Below are positions 8,022-14,783 of a stretch of DNA of 64,000 bases, one piece after another. A program made the translations under genes and the position numbers. The notes under the pieces were generated by a model. The model was not told where the DNA came from. It saw only the letters and a program-made list of their open reading frames with translations, and searched no databases. Position 1 is the first letter of the stretch. Every line of letters begins with the position of its first letter. This DNA is from a virus. The stretch covers positions 35,583-99,582 of IMG/VR virus record IMGVR_UViG_3300027760_000553. The stretch is one strand, 5' to 3'.

Positions 8022-8753
8022 TTAATATCTCTTTTTATTCCATGCAAACTTTTTATAGTGTGCAGTAATATGTGATCTTCTTTGTTCTTCTAAAATCTTA
8101 TGTTTTTCATAAGACTCCTTTGACATATCTATGTCGATTTCCCAATCATCTCTCTTGATTGGTATCATTTGCATTATTGGTGTCCCCTGCTCTATTGTAC
8201 CAAAAAAGTCTCTTTTTAGAAAAAATGGTATAAATACTGGAAGACCCCAAACATCTGCATCTACAATTCCAGATGGTACATAGAATGGCAAGTCAAAACG
8301 GTTGAGTGGGTGAGTGATTAGTATTGAGTATCCTGGTGGTGTTTCATAGTACCAGTTCATTTTAAACCCAAAATGTATGGGGTGGCAATCTTTTGGTATT
8401 GCCATATCAACATTAAATCTTTTATCTATAATTGGAATATCTTTTTTCCATGACACAACTGGCATATTGTCATTATCAAAATCAACATGTACGTCATCCT
8501 CTAATCTGTAAATGTACCCAGCAGTCATTGAGTCTAAGAATGGTACACAAAGTTTTGTTGAAACATCTGAGCCATCAGAGCCACGATCATTAATTGGAAA
8601 GAGGTTTTTCATATCATTGCTAGTTCCATATTTGTAACCAACAAGATCTTTATACCAATCTGGAATCATCCTACTTGCACTTACTGGCTCTACCAACATA
8701 TCTATAAATTTAGGATCATTTGATGCTGGAACAAACTTTACCTTATTAGTCAT
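8022..8753 (-). CDS. DUF6065-like protein
   Basis: A 243-residue protein rich in beta strands. Recognisable traits are IPDWYKD near the N-terminus, CHPIHFGFKMNWYYETPPGYSILITHP in the middle (cited here only as a region, about 123-150) and GTPIMQMIPI near the C-terminus. This resembles DUF6065 proteins, found in phages and bacteria, whose function is unknown. Its start overlaps the stop of the upstream gene by eight bases. The upstream gene shares the GTPI ending, so the two look like divergent paralogues. No catalytic residues can be named. Confidence 0.5.
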   Translation of the reverse strand: MTNKVKFVPASNDPKFIDMLVEPVSASRMIPDWYKDLVGYKYGTSNDMKNLFPINDRGSDGSDVSTKLCVPFLDSMTAGYIYRLEDDVHVDFDNDNMPVVSWKKDIPIIDKRFNVDMAIPKDCHPIHFGFKMNWYYETPPGYSILITHPLNRFDLPFYVPSGIVDADVWGLPVFIPFFLKRDFFGTIEQGTPIMQMIPIKRDDWEIDIDMSKESYEKHKILEEQRRSHITAHYKKFAWNKKRY

Positions 8754-9408
8754 TATATTCTTTCTTTATTTGCTCAATTGTTTCTGAATCTTTTATAATT
8801 ATATCACATATAGGAGTTCCTGTGTCTATAATGCCGTATCTTTCATCTTTCATGTGCTTACCACTTTTATTGATAAAAAAATGTATCCATTTTGTATCTA
8901 GTATGTGTTTTGAAAAATCAACCTTATTGAAATAAACAGTATCTGTTATTAAATTAAATACAGTTTCATCACCAAAATTATTTGATATTTTGCATTCAAT
9001 ATCTTTATTTATTAACCATGGAAGATAAAACTTATACAAGGCATTAAAACTAATATCTTGCTTATCGTAGGCGAGTTCCGATGGGTAGAACTGTCTTTGC
9101 CAACATTTGTCAAGTGCATAGAGTCCATTGTACTTTGGTTCAACCCAAATTTCGGCGTGAGTTTTTTGACGCAAAACAACATGATCATCATTAACAATTA
9201 ACTCTGGTTTATTATGAAATATTTCTGCATACCTATTTACTGGAACTAAAAATTTATTAATGTAACTTTGATCAAACACATGACCAGAGACTCCCCACTC
9301 TGGATAAAGTCTACTACCTATAACCAAATCAGAAAAACTTTTGTTAGCAGAATTAATCCAATACTCAGAACCAACTATGCCATTTTTGGATAAATCATCA
9401 TTTGGCAT
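8746..9408 (-). CDS. DUF6065-like protein, divergent paralogue
   Basis: A 220-residue protein. It has SRLYPEWGVSG (aligning with the IPDWYKD region of its neighbour), LYKFYLPWLINKD, and the closing segment YGIIDTGTPICDIIIKD, which parallels GTIEQGTPIMQMIPIK next door. AAGGAT lies upstream of the ATG. Function is unknown. Placement between the RsmI-like gene and an oxygenase suggests it belongs to the same modification island, possibly as a binding or chaperone-like partner. That is inference. Confidence 0.4.
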   Translation of the reverse strand: MPNDDLSKNGIVGSEYWINSANKSFSDLVIGSRLYPEWGVSGHVFDQSYINKFLVPVNRYAEIFHNKPELIVNDDHVVLRQKTHAEIWVEPKYNGLYALDKCWQRQFYPSELAYDKQDISFNALYKFYLPWLINKDIECKISNNFGDETVFNLITDTVYFNKVDFSKHILDTKWIHFFINKSGKHMKDERYGIIDTGTPICDIIIKDSETIEQIKKEYND

Positions 9409-10134
9409 TTAATTATCCTTAATAATAAAGTTACTAACAACAAGAACTATCCTTGTGTTATCATTTATTTGTTTTATTTTATCATGGTTTGCTACAAAAT
9501 CTATATCACCAATCACAGAAAACTCTGTAGGCAGTGTCATGTTGCAGCAAATTGCAATCTGCTTTTTTACTTTTTCAAAATTATAATTTTTAATTAAATA
9601 ATCAAGTACTTCCATAAGATTATCCGCATATAGTGGTGTTACAAATGACCCTGCAGTATCCTTATGTTTCTTTAAGTTTTCTATAACTGTATGGATACCA
9701 TGCGATATAGTGATATCTCCACCAACAAAGCCACTAATTACATAGGCATTAAGGAATGCGTTTGGTCCAGGTACAACCACATACTCAAAGTTATTTTTAA
9801 TGCATTCCTGAATAAACTGACTTCCTGGATCTGCAACCCCAATTAGACCTTCTGATGCTACAAGCAATACTGTTTTTCCAGATTCAATATATTCTTTGAA
9901 AAGTTTGATTTGATCTGGATCAGCATATGTTGAATCTTTGCTTTTTAAAACAACTATGTCTTTTTTAATTTTAAGTTGTTTTATTATGTTTATAGCATTA
10001 ATCTCTGAATCATCACTAAAAATAACATCTGAACTAACAAAATAGTCTAGCATTCTTTGAGACATATCGGAAATATTACCAATATGCATTGATCCAACAA
10101 TTAATTTACCACTCTTTGCTGAGGTGGCAGGCAT
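9409..10134 (-). CDS. RsmI-like tetrapyrrole methylase family protein
   Basis: About 230-240 residues with the SAM-dependent tetrapyrrole methylase fold. GKLIVGSMHIGNISDMSQRML aligns in kind with the first strand and P-I-G-N loop of RsmI. SEGLIGVADPGSQF and VVPGPNAFLNA match its later SAM-binding motifs. RsmI 2'-O-methylates C1402 of 16S rRNA. The start is unsettled. ATG 10134 lies inside the preceding tRNA; an ATT at 10101, with AAAGAG ten bases upstream, would keep most of the first strand; ATG 10089 would remove it. Transcription through the tRNA and processing at its 3' end would favour the later starts. It may tune ribosome decoding or have been repurposed. Confidence 0.72.
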   Translation of the reverse strand: MPATSAKSGKLIVGSMHIGNISDMSQRMLDYFVSSDVIFSDDSEINAINIIKQLKIKKDIVVLKSKDSTYADPDQIKLFKEYIESGKTVLLVASEGLIGVADPGSQFIQECIKNNFEYVVVPGPNAFLNAYVISGFVGGDITISHGIHTVIENLKKHKDTAGSFVTPLYADNLMEVLDYLIKNYNFEKVKKQIAICCNMTLPTEFSVIGDIDFVANHDKIKQINDNTRIVLVVSNFIIKDN

Positions 10135-10191
10135 CGATCCTGCGACATCCGAATTAACAGTTCGGCACTCTACCATCTGAGTTACACCCCA
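10119..10191 (-). tRNA. tRNA-Asn (anticodon GUU)
   Basis: A 73-base cloverleaf folds cleanly: a 7-bp acceptor stem (TGGGGTG with CACCTCA, one G-T pair), a D arm (ACTC/GAGT), an anticodon stem CCGAA/TTCGG around CTGTTAA, a five-base variable loop, and a T stem GCAGG/CCTGC. The discriminator base is G. The T loop reads ATCGATG rather than TTCGANN, a mild deviation. CCA is not encoded. It lies between the S8 peptidase and RsmI-like genes on the same strand. Asn codons AAT and AAC are abundant in this AT-rich genome, so it probably supplements host supply. Confidence 0.93.
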
Positions 10192-10198
10192 AAACCTT

Positions 10199-10984
10199 TT
10201 ATGCTGTTACTTTTACTGGCTTGCCAATAATAGATCCCACAGAAACATATTGTGCTGCAACAGATGCTGTAGCAGAAGATGTTGTTAGTGGAATAGTCTT
10301 AAACAGTGTTGATGAAAAGTTGTCACCAATCAAAGGTAGTCTGACAAGATTTGCAGAGTATTTAACTGATGTTGAATCAGCAAAACCTGGTGTAGTTACA
10401 GCATTGACTGATGAAAGACACGCTGGATAGTCAATCTTTGTGCTTCCAAATGTATTTCCTGCTGAGGCAAATACTTGAATTCCCTTAGAGTTAAGAGAAC
10501 TAATTAAGGATTTAATCATTGCATCTGCAGCATCAACTGTGTATGGTGCAGAAGATGATGGCATGCATGGCTTTGATGGACTATTAAAGTATCTTGAAAA
10601 TGATACTGCACCAATATTTTGAGAATTACTATCTACCCATTTTAAAGCCTCAATAAACATTACTGGTGTTACATCTGCAACAGACTTTGAACTTGCTGGT
10701 GCTGATCTAAGAGCAATAATTTTAATACTTGGGTTTTGACGCTTTGCAACTTCAACCATTGCATTGCCATGATTAATGTTATTTCCAATACTTGAATTTG
10801 TAATAGTAACAACATCTGTGCATGAAGATTTTGTTTCTACAACAATGCATGAAACATTTAAACCCGAAACCTTAGAATCAAAATAACTATCAATAATGAC
10901 AAGTGACTTTGAGTCTGCTCCATTTGCTTGAACTGGTACTACAACTGAAAATAATACTACTGCTAGTGCTACGATCTTTTTCAT
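10199..10984 (-). CDS. Secreted subtilisin-like (S8) serine peptidase
   Basis: A 261-residue protein starting MKKIVALAVVLFSVVVPVQA, a signal peptide with probable cleavage near residue 20-23. The fold of S8 peptidases is visible: Asp32 in VIIDSYFD, His72 in INHGNAMVEVA, Asn177 in FASAGN (oxyanion hole) and Ser236 in TTSSATASVAA, matching GTSMATPHVAA. It is short for the family and lacks a propeptide. The start at 10984 was chosen for AAAAGG seven bases upstream; frames starting further upstream overlap the preceding gene. It would be exported and act on surface proteins. Phage-encoded secreted subtilases are uncommon. Confidence 0.8.
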   Translation of the reverse strand: MKKIVALAVVLFSVVVPVQANGADSKSLVIIDSYFDSKVSGLNVSCIVVETKSSCTDVVTITNSSIGNNINHGNAMVEVAKRQNPSIKIIALRSAPASSKSVADVTPVMFIEALKWVDSNSQNIGAVSFSRYFNSPSKPCMPSSSAPYTVDAADAMIKSLISSLNSKGIQVFASAGNTFGSTKIDYPACLSSVNAVTTPGFADSTSVKYSANLVRLPLIGDNFSSTLFKTIPLTTSSATASVAAQYVSVGSIIGKPVKVTA

Positions 10985-11001
10985 TTTATTCCTTTTCATT
11001 T

Positions 11002-11205
11002 TTACGATATCATCAATCTGACGACATGTTGGCATGGGTCGCCACCTGCTTCCCATTCTTCTGCTTCTTCTTCACCTATGTATTCATATCCACCATCATG
11101 GGTATTGCAATATGGTGGTGTTACCCAACCACGATCAATACCGTTTGACAACCAGATACCAAATTCTTGTTCTTCAGGTGACAAATCATCGTGTGTGTGA
11201 TTCAT
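11002..11205 (-). CDS. Small acidic hypothetical protein
   Basis: A 67-residue, strongly acidic protein (MNHTHDDLSPEEQEFG at the start; a run EEEAEEWEAGGD near the C-terminus). It contains YCNTHDGG and DPCQHVVRL, two Cys/His pairs that could bind a metal. Similar small proteins occur in actinobacteriophages; the function is unknown. AGGAG lies about a dozen bases before the ATG. It is between the Ntn hydrolase and the S8 peptidase genes on one transcript. An anti-restriction or DNA-mimic role is conceivable from charge alone, but nothing supports it directly. Confidence 0.65.
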   Translation of the reverse strand: MNHTHDDLSPEEQEFGIWLSNGIDRGWVTPPYCNTHDGGYEYIGEEEAEEWEAGGDPCQHVVRLMIS

Positions 11206-11220
11206 ACTTTAAGTATACTC

Positions 11221-11745
11221 CTAGATACTAACTACATCAACTGGCCCCATACATGATGGGTTAAATTTAATTGCAGCATTTACTGCTTGTACTACTCTAT
11301 TTCTTGCATTTTTTTGTTTATCTGTTGCATATAAAACACCGTAAGCATATTCTGCTCCAGAACCCATAGCAAGATATGGAAGTGTGTATTTAGATAAAGA
11401 CATATCTGCAGAACTGTGTTCATATATGTTTCCACGAACTGCAATGATCAAACCAAGGTCTCCATCTTTAGATGTGTCAACCCAGAACTCATTGTAGAAT
11501 TCACGAAGTTCTTTGATAAATTTTGTTTGCATGTGCTTGTCAGTATCTTTTAAGATTGGAGCAGTTGGTTTAAAGTTGTAACGAATTCTTTCTCCGTCCA
11601 TTGCACCAGCATATCCAATTAAGTATGGACCTATCTTCCAAACCTTTGGTGCTTCAAGTGCTAGAATGGTACCATCATCTGATGCTCCACGATCTCCAGC
11701 CATATAAATTTTATCTTCATGTCGTACAACTGCAATACAAGTCAT
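11221..11745 (-). CDS. Proteasome/HslV-like N-terminal nucleophile hydrolase
   Basis: A 174-residue protein beginning MTCIAVV. After loss of Met, Thr1 would be the nucleophile; Asp17 (in MAGDRGAS) and Lys33 (in EAPKVWKIG) fall exactly where proteasome beta subunits and HslV have them. YLIGYAGAMDGERI matches the HslV strand-turn region, and LAMGSGAEYAYGVL matches the later GSG motif. HslV is about 175 residues, the same length. It has no propeptide and no visible ATPase partner here. It may form its own peptidase ring or borrow a host ATPase. It has its own near-consensus promoter and a structured leader. Subtype is inferred. Confidence 0.82.
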   Translation of the reverse strand: MTCIAVVRHEDKIYMAGDRGASDDGTILALEAPKVWKIGPYLIGYAGAMDGERIRYNFKPTAPILKDTDKHMQTKFIKELREFYNEFWVDTSKDGDLGLIIAVRGNIYEHSSADMSLSKYTLPYLAMGSGAEYAYGVLYATDKQKNARNRVVQAVNAAIKFNPSCMGPVDVVSI

Positions 11746-11750
11746 TACAA

Positions 11751-11801
11751 AGCCCTCTCCAGATAGGTGATACTCAAGTATACCATTTTCCAGAGAGGGC
11801 T
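11751..11801 (-). promoter_or_regulatory. Inverted repeat spanning promoter and ribosome binding site
   Basis: AGCCCTCTC and GAGAGGGCT are perfect 9-bp arms separated by 33 bases, ending six bases before the Ntn hydrolase ATG. An inner dyad (GGTATACT / AGTATCACC) lies between them. The 3' arm contains the ribosome binding site GGAGAGGG. In any longer transcript from upstream the arms would pair and hide that site. The short transcript from the local promoter would lack the 5' arm and leave it free. No T run follows, so it is not a terminator. The dyad could equally be a DNA operator. Confidence 0.6.
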
Positions 11802-11806
11802 GTCAA
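11777..11806 (-). promoter_or_regulatory. Near-consensus promoter of the Ntn hydrolase operon
   Basis: Minus strand TTGACA (11806-11801), an 18-base spacer, and TATACT (11782-11777) preceded by TGG. This is the best -35 in the window combined with an extended -10. The start point would lie about 25-30 bases upstream of the ATG at 11745. Confidence 0.75.
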
Positions 11807-11822
11807 TTAGGGGTAATAATGA

Positions 11823-12107
11823 CTAATTAGCCTTTTTATCTACCGTTTTAAAGGCATCATTTATTTCTGCTAATGATAGCCTTCCATCGTCCAAAAAAGC
11901 CCTTGCCAGTCTTTCAATAACTGTTGCTACTCCTAAGAGTCCTGCAAGCATAACTGCCTGAACTGTGTCAATTCCTACTACGGCTCCTGCTCCCAAGACT
12001 GATAGTCCTGATGCTGCAAATACCGCAAGAATTCTCATTAGAATATTTGTTATTGCTTTCTGTGGGTGCTCCTGCTTTGGTGGTTCTACTATTTTTTTAG
12101 TTGCCAT
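11823..12107 (-). CDS. Holin-like small membrane protein
   Basis: A 94-residue protein with two predicted membrane helices (about 25-45 and 50-66), a basic-polar N-terminus (MATKKIVEPPKQEH) and a charged C-terminus ending DDGRLSLAEINDAFKTVDKKAN. This is the layout of holins common in phages of Actinobacteria. AAAAGGAG precedes the ATG. It is the last of three consecutive small membrane proteins after the PA14 protein. The endolysin is 9 kb away, so the assignment as holin rests on form, not neighbourhood. Confidence 0.65.
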   Translation of the reverse strand: MATKKIVEPPKQEHPQKAITNILMRILAVFAASGLSVLGAGAVVGIDTVQAVMLAGLLGVATVIERLARAFLDDGRLSLAEINDAFKTVDKKAN

Positions 12108-12319
12108 TATTTATCTCCTTTTCCTGCAAAGTATCCACCAATAATTCCTATTAGTCCTACTAATGCATTTTGTACTAATGCGATTGCATCTTCGTTTGTT
12201 CCATATTTTTCACCTGATGTTGATTGTTGGAGAAGCATTGAAGCATATTCCCCAATAACTACAAGACCAATGAACCCTAATATACCTAGGGTAATTACCC
12301 ACATTAATTTATCTTTCAT
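12107..12319 (-). CDS. Small membrane protein
   Basis: A 70-residue protein with a first membrane helix (about 4-24) and a second hydrophobic segment near the C-terminus (about 46-66, VQNALVGLIGIIGGYFAGKG). AGAGGATAAATA precedes the ATG. It overlaps both neighbours by one base or so, indicating a tightly coupled three-gene cassette. It could be a holin partner or antiholin. The sequence alone does not decide this. Confidence 0.6.
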   Translation of the reverse strand: MKDKLMWVITLGILGFIGLVVIGEYASMLLQQSTSGEKYGTNEDAIALVQNALVGLIGIIGGYFAGKGDK

Positions 12320-12549
12320 TATTTATCCTCTTTTCTTAGCGGGATTGTAATTAGCCAAATAATTGTTGTTGCCATTACAGCAATACCAACAATGTCTCTT
12401 GCTGATCCCGTCAAAGTTAACCATGCGATAAAGAAGCCAAGGAGGGTAAATGCCTGTGCAATTAATTCCATTCCTGCATCCTTAAACCATTTAACTAATC
12501 CTTTGAGCATTTTGCCTACTAGGTTGATGGCTTTATTGATTATTTTCAT
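12319..12549 (-). CDS. Small membrane protein
   Basis: A 76-residue protein with an amphipathic basic N-terminus (about residues 1-24), then two membrane helices (about 29-46 and 52-70) and a charged end RKEDK. AAGGAGG precedes the ATG at 12549, a very strong ribosome site. First of three small membrane genes that follow the PA14 protein and overlap end to end. A role in lysis or in the membrane anchoring of the PA14 protein is possible. Confidence 0.6.
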   Translation of the reverse strand: MKIINKAINLVGKMLKGLVKWFKDAGMELIAQAFTLLGFFIAWLTLTGSARDIVGIAVMATTIIWLITIPLRKEDK

Positions 12550-14678
12550 TTGTTCCTCCTTATCATTGCCCCTGCAATTTGTGATGCAATGACCACTGGG
12601 ACAATTACTTCTTGTGCTTTTTCTCTCTGATCATCTGTCATGTCCATACCCAACTCAGAAAAATTGGATAGGAGTTCTAATGGATCCACAGCAAATACTG
12701 CTCCAAGTGGATCTGATAAAAATGCATCTGTTTGTACTTCTGTTACTGCATCTGCAAGTGTAAATGGCATTGGAGTATCTCCTGCCTCTGCTGCTTTATC
12801 ATTAAAGGAAACAAATGCAGCAGCAAGTGCTGGGTTAGATTTCATTTGATCTGCAACTTTTGCAATTTCTGATGCGGAAATGCCAAGGCTTTCAGCAACT
12901 TGTGTTTTTGCTTCTTGTGTTAAAGCCTTTAGTGTTTGACTAACTGCTGCTGTTTGCTCTGCAGAAAGTTTAACTAACTTATTATCCTTGCTTGTAAGGT
13001 TTGCAATAACACCAGATAAATCTTCTTTGTTTCCTGTGCCATTTTGTGGGATAAGTGCTGCCAACTCTGCATCCTTGATTACTGGATCAATGTTTTCTGA
13101 TGGCTTAAAGTCTGGCCTTGGAAGTGGCTTAGGTTCTGGTTTTGGCTCTACAGAAGGCTCTGGAGCAGGTTCTGGCTTTGGTTCAGGGTTTGGGGCAGGT
13201 GTAGGCTTAGGCTCTTCTGGCTTTGGCTTGTCTGTTGGTTCTGGTTTAGGTCCAGGCTCTTCTGGCTTTGGGCCTGGCTGTGTTGGCTTAGGACCTGGTT
13301 CTTCTGTAACAGTATTATTAGTTGGCTTAGGCTCAGGTTTATCTGTTGGTGGTGGTGAAGGCTTTGGTTTTTCTGGTTCAACTGTTGGCTTTGGTTCTGG
13401 TGTAGGCTGATTTGCTGCAGCATTGGCTGCTGCTTGAGCAATTGCTCTTTGAATTTCTCTTTGCGACTGCTTATCATAGTAACGCCATGCGTCATCAATT
13501 GCACTATTAACATCAAGTATCGCATTATTAAAATTAGATATAGCATTATTCTTTTCAGATAAAGCATCTTCTGTTTCGTTAACAGCGTTGTTATACTCAG
13601 ATGTCTTATTAGTTAAATCTTGATTATATGAGTTTAATGTTGCAACCTCTTGATTATAAATATTTAATTTATTATTATATTCTTGCTGTGCTGCATTCTT
13701 TACACTTAATGCTGCTTGATAATCTGCAGTCTGTGTTGTACTTGCTCCAGATCCAGAAGAAAATGTATCAAGATTACAACTAAAGTTTTGTCCCCACACT
13801 CTTGGATTTCCAGCATAGTCGCAACCTGCACCAGTCCAACCTAAACTGCCAGATGAATCATAGGGTATTCCCCATCCAAGATGATAAGATCCTGGTCCTC
13901 CACCGTTGTACCACCAAATCTCTACATCAAATGTTTTATCTGTGGTTACATCATATATTGGAGAGTATTGACTCCATGTTGTTCCCTGTTCCTTCCAGTT
14001 ATTAATGACAAGGTTTCCATCAATATACATCCTAAAACCATCATCTGTATATCCTGCAAATTTTGTTGATGTAAACCATGACGGTACTGTTATTTTTCCA
14101 GTAAATTTAACTATAAAGTTTTCATATCTATTACCACAAACTGGACGAGTCATGTAGTTTCCATTTAGTGTTCCACTACATAAGAATTGATCTGTGGCTG
14201 CAAGGTCATCAACCCTGATTAAACTATAAACATTGTATGATAAACCAGCACCACCAGCATTATTTAATGCTTGTTGGGCTGTTTGTAGATTAATATTGGC
14301 TACGCCAAGGGCATCATAGGCATTATTCTTATTTGTTAGGGCAGTGGCTACTGTTGCTGTTTGTCCATCTACATTAGACTGGGCAAGATTTTTTGCTTCC
14401 AGTGCTAGGGTTTCTACATCTACTGCATCATCATAATTTTTAATTGCTAGGTCTCTGACATCCCGTAGATTTTTAGCATACATAAACTTATTCTCTGCTA
14501 TATCAATTAGGTTTATTAGACCATCTTTATAGTCTAATTTATCTACTGCGCTATTGAGGTTTTCAATTTGTTTTGCTGCTACTGTTAAGGGATCGTCAGA
14601 GTGAGCATCTTGTGGGGATATTAATAGCCATCCAAAAGCCAATATTGACGCTATTATTATGCGTATTAATCTTTTAAT
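12546..14678 (-). CDS. Secreted PA14 / proline-rich surface protein, probable ATT start
   Basis: About 710 residues. A signal peptide ends near SPQDAHSDD. Then follow a coiled-coil region, a PA14 carbohydrate-binding-type domain (about 148-295; FAGYTDDGFRMYIDGNLVI), a second coiled coil, a proline-rich spacer of EPKP/GPKP repeats (about 420-530), a helical domain and a short hydrophobic C-terminus with RRNK. The only start that gives a complete signal peptide (MKRLIRIIIASILAFGW) is ATT at 14678, with AAGGGGG eight bases upstream; a TTG at 14642 would remove the basic n-region. A promoter lies upstream. It looks like a cell-surface or wall-spanning adhesin; exclusion of other phages or a role in lysis are guesses. 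Confidence 0.7.
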   Translation of the reverse strand: MKRLIRIIIASILAFGWLLISPQDAHSDDPLTVAAKQIENLNSAVDKLDYKDGLINLIDIAENKFMYAKNLRDVRDLAIKNYDDAVDVETLALEAKNLAQSNVDGQTATVATALTNKNNAYDALGVANINLQTAQQALNNAGGAGLSYNVYSLIRVDDLAATDQFLCSGTLNGNYMTRPVCGNRYENFIVKFTGKITVPSWFTSTKFAGYTDDGFRMYIDGNLVINNWKEQGTTWSQYSPIYDVTTDKTFDVEIWWYNGGGPGSYHLGWGIPYDSSGSLGWTGAGCDYAGNPRVWGQNFSCNLDTFSSGSGASTTQTADYQAALSVKNAAQQEYNNKLNIYNQEVATLNSYNQDLTNKTSEYNNAVNETEDALSEKNNAISNFNNAILDVNSAIDDAWRYYDKQSQREIQRAIAQAAANAAANQPTPEPKPTVEPEKPKPSPPPTDKPEPKPTNNTVTEEPGPKPTQPGPKPEEPGPKPEPTDKPKPEEPKPTPAPNPEPKPEPAPEPSVEPKPEPKPLPRPDFKPSENIDPVIKDAELAALIPQNGTGNKEDLSGVIANLTSKDNKLVKLSAEQTAAVSQTLKALTQEAKTQVAESLGISASEIAKVADQMKSNPALAAAFVSFNDKAAEAGDTPMPFTLADAVTEVQTDAFLSDPLGAVFAVDPLELLSNFSELGMDMTDDQREKAQEVIVPVVIASQIAGAMIRRNK

Positions 14679-14717
14679 TTACCTTTCCCCCTTAGAGACA
14701 AGATGTCTACTAGGATG

Positions 14718-14726
14718 ATTATACCA
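14718..14726 (-). promoter_or_regulatory. Extended -10 promoter for the PA14 protein operon
   Basis: Minus strand TGGTATAAT lies just after the terminator of the preceding gene. No convincing -35 is seen. The leader of about 35 bases holds a small hairpin (AGACA/TGTCT, 14695-14707) directly before the ribosome site. Confidence 0.6.
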
Positions 14727-14737
14727 TTTTATTGCAC

Positions 14738-14770
14738 AAAAAAGGGGCTACCGTAATTGGCAACCCCTTT
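14738..14770 (-). terminator. Rho-independent terminator after the surface protein gene
   Basis: On the minus strand AAAGGGG-T-TGCC pairs with GGT-AGCCCCTTT around a six-base loop and ends in TTTTTT. It starts 14 bases after the stop codon of the secreted Ig-like protein. A strong intrinsic terminator. Confidence 0.85.
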
Positions 14771-14783
14771 AGTGTTGGACTAA

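Noticed and set aside
10985-11056. A longer N-terminus for the S8 peptidase beginning MGSRWRPMP
   Set aside because: It overlaps the acidic protein gene and buries the signal peptide. The shorter start has a proper ribosome site.
11751-11801. The 9-bp dyad as a transcription terminator
   Set aside because: No T run follows on the minus strand, and the 3' arm is the ribosome binding site of the next gene.
12988-13410. A Gly/Ser-rich plus-strand frame of 140 codons
   Set aside because: It is the mirror image of the EPKP repeats in the PA14 protein. Low-complexity DNA keeps several frames open.
13080-13410. Proline-rich repeats as a DNA-level regulatory repeat array
   Set aside because: The repeats are imperfect and follow the EPKP/GPKP coding pattern, so they are explained by the protein.
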